64,000 nt of DNA from Neurospora intermedia (lineage: Eukaryota > Ascomycota > Sordariomycetes > Sordariales > Sordariaceae). The DNA is taken from positions 1 through 64,000 of the forward strand of contig BTPP01000011.1 in the NCBI GenBank assembly GCA_037102815.1, in the 5' to 3' direction. A program made the position numbers and the translations under genes. Positions 58,449 through 64,000 of this stretch are shown here, piece after piece; position 1 is the stretch's first letter, and the number at the start of each line of letters is the position of its first letter. A model generated the notes under the pieces. The model was not told where the DNA came from, made no database searches, and saw only the letters and a list, made by a program, of their open reading frames with translations.

Positions 58449-60705
58449 ATGTCCGCTACCAACGGTGCGGCCGCCGACTATCGTAGTCACAGTCACATAC
58501 GATCGGGCAGTCTCAACATCAACCCAAACCCCACCGGGCCTGGTGCTGCCCCGACCATGATTGCGTCTCCCATGCCTGGCGGCCAACTGCCCGCAACACA
58601 CCGATTTGATCATTCGCGTAGTCCGCCTAGTGAGTTGCCCTGATGATAATGCACTTCTCCCCGCTATTTCTTGGTCGTCGTCGTGAGAACAACAGGAATT
58701 CGAGGCACCAAGCACCATCCAATATCCCCTCAAGATGATGGATTTCGCAACGAATACCCCAAAGTGTCGCCTATGGGCTAACGCGCACTGCTCCTTCCCA
58801 GACACGTCACATGTTCCGTGCAAGTTCTTCCGCCAGGGCGCTTGCCAGGCCGGCTCCGCGTGTCCCTTCAGCCACGACCTCAGTGCCGCGGCCGAGACGG
58901 TGTGCAAATATTTTGCCAAGGTACGACCGTCAGGACCCAAATCCCCGGGCCTTTCCATCCTGTCGTCCTCCTGCTGACATGTTCCTGTGCCACCATGATT
59001 ATAGGGTAATTGCAAATTCGGCCCCAAGTGTGCCAACATCCACGTGTTGCCCGACGGCCGCCGTGTCAACTACGGCAAAGGCGGTGTTACGATCGGGGCC
59101 CCACCCGTCGCTTTGGGTGCCCGCGTGAACCCAAACACTTACCACCAACCATCCAACAGCGCCCTTACCAACTCGTTCCTCCGCGCCGACGCCATTCCCC
59201 CGTACTCCGCCTCCGCTTATGGCCATCACGATGAACAATACGTCCCTCAGCCTGGCCAGAACGGCGGAGGCAATGGAATCCCGACCATCGATACCACTTA
59301 TACCTCCAACCCCACCACCGCATTTGGCTCTCCCCGGGATGAGGATCTTGCCGCCCGCTTCGGTCTTGGCGTTTCTCCCGTCCCTAAGGGCCTGTCTGTC
59401 CTAGACGCACCCCTCCCCGCCTCCTTCGACAGCAATGGCATCTCCCACGCCGCCCGCTACGGCCCCTGGCCCTCCTCGGTTCCCGAAAAGTTCGGTTTGG
59501 AGTCCAGCTCCCTCGGCATGAGCGTGACCCAGGACGTCAACACCTCGCACACCCTCCGTGCGCTACGCAATTCCGCTTTCGGTGGAAATGACAACATCTC
59601 CCAGTCCCTCTTCAGCGGCGATGGATTCGCCAATAGCCCGCCCACTCACTCCTCGGCGGCCTTTTATGGTTCCAGCCTCGGCGGTGAAGACTTTGGTTTT
59701 GGCAGAAGGCCGATGCACAGCAGCTCGACCCGGTTTGCGAAGCCCAGGCTGATGAGCCAGAGCGTCCCCCATGACCGGGATTGGGACTCTGATTTGATCT
59801 TTGACAACGAGGAGGATTACGTGCCGGCAGAGCTGGCTAATGAGTTGTTGACCCCGGCCGAACGCGCGAGGAGGGGATCTAGCACCGCTACCGTTCGTGG
59901 CTTCGACGCCCCGCTGGACTCTACCGGGCTCGACGCGACCAAGTTCGGTAGCCCGATTTCTCAAAGCCCGAGCAGATGGGGACCGCTCTTCCAGCGCCAA
60001 AAGGAGGAAGAGGAGAGAGAAAAGTTGGAGTCCAACGGAGGTAGCGGCAGTCTCAGCTTTATGCCCATCGCTGGCCGCAGCATCAAGCACCCGCCCTCGG
60101 CTTTTGGACACGTTGGCAGCCCGCTGCGTAACTCGAGCCTAGCCAGCGCTTTTGTATCTGAGGACTCCAACCGCCAAGGAAGCCTGACCGGCGAGTCGTT
60201 GTCTGCGCTCACTCAGCAATTCCAGCGTAGCAAAATCGGCGAGGACGTATCCGTTATCTCCTCTAGTCCCCGCGGTCTTCACCCCAACTTGGGCCGCAAT
60301 GGAGCCTCCGGAGCCGGTGTCATTGGAAAGGAAAGGGGAGACAGCTTGCAGAGGCACATTAGCTCCAACTCTATGAGCTCGACAAGCGGGAGGTTTACGA
60401 CACCCATCATCAATGAGGATAATGAGGAAGGGGAGGAGGAGGAACAGAGCGAGTTTGTCTTCAGCATGGAGGAGGAGGAGGACACCACCCATGCGGGGGA
60501 GAACCAGAAGCGTAACGGTAGCCCGCTGGGAAACGGGGGCTCGTTGGGTAACGGCGGGTCATCTTCGTCGCCTTGGGGAAGTTATGCGGGCGCTAGTGGG
60601 AACGGATTGGCGGCCGGTGGTGCGAACGGCGATGACTCGAAGGGTCAGAACGGCCAGAACGGTGTCAGCAAGGTGGGGGCCATTGGGGCTGTTGGTGGGA
60701 AATGA
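58449..60705 (+). CDS. CCCH-type zinc finger protein
   Basis: Three exons (58449-58629, 58802-58920, 59005-60705) give 666 residues. Two tandem CCCH fingers with C-x7-C-x5-C-x3-H spacing lie at residues 67-85 (CKFFRQGACQAGSACPFSH) and 95-113 (CKYFAKGNCKFGPKCANIH), followed by VLPDGRRVNYGKGGVTIG. This layout is shared with fungal proteins related to yeast Lee1 and should bind RNA or DNA. The first intron is 172 bp; its true acceptor is at 58801, after a GCTAAC branch site, which gives SPPNTSHVPCKFF. An earlier AG would put the fingers out of frame. The rest is Ser/Gly/Asn-rich and disordered, with an acidic Glu run near residue 580. The long pyrimidine-rich leader suggests control at the mRNA level, which is inference. 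Confidence 0.93.
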
Positions 60706-60867
60706 TCGACCGCCTTGTCTCGATGGGCAATCCGCTGCTCGATACGGATACTCGAATTTTCAACACTGCAGCGATCTCAGCCATCTCACACGATTCAACA
60801 TCGAACTTTCACCATCTTTATATGCATAGACGCGCGGTCCTTTGGATATGACACATAACCTGGCACC

Positions 60868-60898
<31 letters not shown>

Positions 60899-62731
60899 TT
60901 TCCCTTCATGGAACTGAGCAAAACAAAAGCGCATGGGAGGCGAAGAGAAAACTGGATGGGAAGCAACAAGCATACTTTGGCCATAGGAAAACAACTTAGC
61001 GGAGGGGGGGTGGCGTGTAAAACAAAAACATTTGAAGGATCTAATCACGAAAGGGGAAGATCAAAAGCGCTTGAGTTCTGCTTGGTCTTCAACTGTTGTA
61101 ACTGTTTTTCACTTCCTTGCTCTCAGAGTCAAGGTAGTTGCATGACATGTATGTCAGGGGTGGTAGTGTAGGATTAATGGTGTATAGAGTAGCTGGTGGA
61201 TTCCACTTTTCTTGCTTCAAGTAGTACTTTGGCTGTATACACAGAGCAGTGATAGTATTGTCAGGTATTTTTGAATGATATCGTTTATAGATCATCAACT
61301 CTGTTTGTTTCCTCTCTAAACCCCTCTCCCGCGTCTTGTACGCACACGCTGTAGGTTAACTGAAGTGGATGGAGTCGATAGTAGGTATCGAGATTACCAG
61401 GGAGTGAATGGAATACCTCTTAGAAGTAAATAAAGAAAATAAAAATGTTGACATAGAAAGAAATTAGAAGAAGAAGAAACCAGTACGTTCGAAGAATGGT
61501 TGCTAGCTTCGAGTACCCAACAGAACCCGGCTTTACGTGACCTTAAGTGTAAGTTTTTGAGGTGAATATACCTTCATGCCGTGATGTAAATATCGATATG
61601 GGACAATGACAGGACCAGACATGCTCGTAGTATCAAAGATTTCCGTAACATCAATCTTTTTCAGTTGGTCACAACAACAAAATTGACAGTCTCTTTTTGA
61701 AGGTAGGTAGGTAGGTAGGTAGGTGGATGGTCAGAGATTGTTTCTCCTGGTTCACCTGCCAGTTTCTCCGCGATTCAGATATTGGTGTATGTTTACCTAC
61801 CTATGTGTGAGGATGGTGGGCGAGAGAAACGATGGCATGGCGAATATATATCATTCATGATGCAGAGAGAGAATTCGGTAGTAGCTTCCGTTGGGGGCAA
61901 TTATGTGCTTCAAGGGCTCTTTGTGAGGTACTGTAGGTCCATGATGGACTGAGCAGGCAGTAGTGATCAGACATGGAGACATGAATGCTAAGCCCTGCAG
62001 TTGAGTGCGTTCCACTCGTTATAATTTACTTTGCACCTAAGAGAGCACGGATTATATTCACCGCATCAGCCATAATCGGTTGGTTTCGCTGAGAACCCGT
62101 TCTCTTTTTTTCTCTTTTTGCTTAGAATTCCTCCCATCAGCGAGCGTCTCAGCTCGACGGCGAATAAGGTAGTATGCTAGTCATACTACCTTGAGGTATC
62201 CATCCATCGCTCCCCTCTTTTTTTTTATTCGTCTTTTAAAATCAGCTTTCACTTCAAGAAATGGGGGGTATGTAAGTACGTTGTGTGTACGGATATTTGC
62301 CACGAACAAAACGCAACGCAACGCAACAACATAAGACTTGACACTAACGCTATATTGAGCCTGCCACATTACCACTTAAATGACCACCAATCGCCGCGTC
62401 GACCCACCCAGACTACCTAATCACCCTGATAACAACATCAAGAGCAGTCCAGATCCGTCCACAACTCACATCTAGCTCGAACCCATCACGATGCTCCATT
62501 CCATCCGTCATCTCGTCTTTCATTCAGGTTCTAAGTTTTCGTATGGTACACAGATCGAATCGAATCTCAAAACAATGACAAAGATATGTTTCGAATCGAT
62601 CAAGTTAAGGATAAGGATAGAGGTTGAAAGATAAGGTGGTTAGTTAGGTAGGGAGAAGAAGTATGCTTTATATTTGCGCAAGTAGTGGGGTTTCTAAAAC
62701 GCTCGAATAAGGAACGGAACAGAGGACTTTT
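60706..62731. other. Intergenic between CCCH gene and acyl carrier protein gene
   Basis: 3' regions of both genes. Contains T runs near 60869-60898, an (AGGT)6 microsatellite at 61701-61724 and a short CAACG repeat near 62312-62328. No gene recognised. Confidence 0.55.
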
Positions 62732-63413
62732 TTAGTTGGCATCGGGCTGGCTGAGGATGTACTCGACGGCCTTGTCGACCGAGTGGATTTGGTCGGCGTC
62801 CTTGTCGGGGATCTCGATGGAGAACTCCTGTTGCGGGTAGGTTTGTTAGCATTGCGTCTCGCATCTGTGTGCTATGACTGTGTTCGGGTCAAGGGGGGTG
62901 GGATGGAAGGCTGAGCTTGGCCGAGAAGGGGATATGACATGAAGCGAGCATGACCCCATCTCGCGAACCACCTGCCCACCCCAACAGCAGAGTAAGACGG
63001 GAGGAAGCAAGTGGGGGGCCCGAAATAAAGAAGGGTTTAAGAAGCGATAAGTTTTCAAAGTAAGGCAAGGGAAGAAAGTAAAGGGGGTAACATACCTCCT
63101 CAATAGCCATAACAACCTCAACAGTGTCCAAGCTGTCAAGACCGAGATCGTTGGCGAAGTGGGCGGTCTCGGTGATCTGTGATGCGCAAGCTTGTGTCAG
63201 AACCTCTCATCACTATATCTTTGGTCTCTCGCTCCATCGCGTCTATTGTTGCAGTTTGCTCGTCTCATATCTCCTTCCAGACTTTCAGGCCAAGAGGACA
63301 GGGCACTGGAATTGACCCGTCATAACCGAGCATTGCGGCAGGTTTCATCTCCGTGACAGTGAGGACGGGATTTTCGTGGTTGCGTCTGTACTTACGTTCT
63401 TGGGGTCGTTGAC
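62732..63413 (-). CDS. ACP1: Mitochondrial acyl carrier protein, 3' part (5' end beyond window)
   Basis: This carries acyl chains on phosphopantetheine in mitochondrial fatty-acid synthesis and is also a subunit of respiratory complex I in Neurospora relatives. Visible exons are 63413-63396 (18 nt, VNDPKN), 63176-63096 and 62827-62732. Joined, they read VNDPKN-ITETAHFANDLGLDSLDTVEVV and on to IEEEFSIEIPDKDADQIHSV, ending VEYILSQPDAN. The Ser of GLDSLDTVEVVM is the phosphopantetheine site. All joins are phase 0. The mitochondrial leader and the first part of the carrier domain are not found before base 64000, so the preceding intron is at least 587 bp long or more exons lie outside. The match to the N. 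crassa protein, recalled from memory, is nearly exact in this part. Confidence 0.93.
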
Positions 63414-64000
63414 CTGGAAAGTAGATGTTAGTTCGGATCTGAAAAAGGTTGCGAAGACAGGACTGTTGGAGCTGATGAAGAAGAGGCTGGAGAAGAGGGG
63501 AGAGCCAGTCGAGGTAAGGAAGAAAGAAGAGGAAGAGACAAGAAGTTGAGCAGCAAGATAGCAAGAGAAGAAGAGCAAAGAAGCGAGGCGAGAGCATCAT
63601 TATCTGAGCAGAACCAGCCCAGCCTGCGGAGCAACCCATCCCAAGAGTTCCCAAGCTCCCGACAAACCCGGCCATGGCGCAGCGTGTGCAGCGCGCGGTG
63701 CTCTTCAACGAATTCCTCTTCTCGTTTCGAAAGTTATAGCCGCGTCTGCGCAGCCTTGTGCTCTTTGCATCTCCTTGGTCCTCCTCCGTTTGCGTTCTGT
63801 TGTCCGGCTGGTTCGGTCGCGATGATGATGCTCTCCCGCACGCTCCCTCCTCTTATCTTCGCGTAGCGTATGTCCCTAGACCACTTGTATGCCTCTGCCT
63901 CTTCGCACCTCTTTCTTATCTCCTGCCTTCCTTCTGCTCCTCCTCCTCCTCATCCTCATCCTTCTGCTCGAAGTTTGTGTGCATGTCGTGTCGTGCAGGT
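63414..64000. other. Intron (or upstream region) of the acyl carrier protein gene
   Basis: Starts directly at the acceptor of the 18-nt exon (CTTTCCAG on the minus strand). On the minus strand it is purine-rich further upstream (GAGGAGGAGG near 63940-63955). I found no exon encoding the missing FDK-type end of the previous ACP exon, so this is most likely intronic. Confidence 0.6.

Overview
This window is a chromosome end from a filamentous ascomycete. It opens with 29 perfect CCCTAA telomere units, followed by an AT-rich stretch of about 1 kb that looks mutated in the way repeat-induced point mutation (RIP) leaves DNA. The genes are GC-rich, with short introns (about 50-170 bp), GTRNGT donors and CTAAC/CTGAC branch sites. 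The gene families (OPT transporter, GH10-CBM1 xylanase, M28 aminopeptidase, NRPS-like A-T-R enzyme, Zn2Cys6 factor, P450s) are typical of Pezizomycotina. The acyl carrier protein at the right edge closely matches my memory of the Neurospora crassa mitochondrial protein, and the intergenic DNA is full of ACCTACCT/GGTACCTAGGTACC words. I infer a member of Sordariales, probably Sordariaceae; the sequence alone does not give the species.

Layout, 0-23 kb: the subtelomere carries an OPT oligopeptide transporter, a small hypothetical gene, a decayed Na+/H+ antiporter, a secreted leucine aminopeptidase, a TIR element with TA flanks, a probable Kex2-processed repeat-peptide precursor, a GNAT acetyltransferase, a small two-exon membrane protein, a GH10 xylanase with a cellulose-binding module, and a secreted protein made of Asp/Ser/Lys repeats. 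The theme is secretion and nutrient use: xylan and peptide breakdown, and uptake of the peptides.

Layout, 23-52 kb: an MFS sugar-type transporter converges on an NRPS-like adenylation-thiolation-reductase enzyme. Further along are an NmrA-like reductase, a DUF423 membrane protein, a YwbE-domain protein with a zinc finger, a P450, a large Zn2Cys6 regulator, a heme-dependent oxidative demethylase-like protein (DUF3445), a hemerythrin-domain protein and a second, CYP505-like P450. Transporter, A-T-R, reductase, P450s and regulator could form a loose secondary-metabolism neighbourhood, but ordinary genes are interspersed and spacing is wide.

Layout, 52-64 kb: a long gene-poor stretch leads to a CCCH zinc-finger gene with a pyrimidine-rich leader, and then the 3' part of the mitochondrial acyl carrier protein gene, which runs off the window.

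The most interesting points are the repeat-peptide precursor at 12.1-12.6 kb, whose four similar cores are written with different codons; a 61-codon acidic open frame directly after the TGA of the Zn2Cys6 gene; the TIR element whose inverted repeats end in telomere-like CCCTAACCC; the stand-alone CYP505-type heme domain; and an 18-nt micro-exon in the acyl carrier protein gene.
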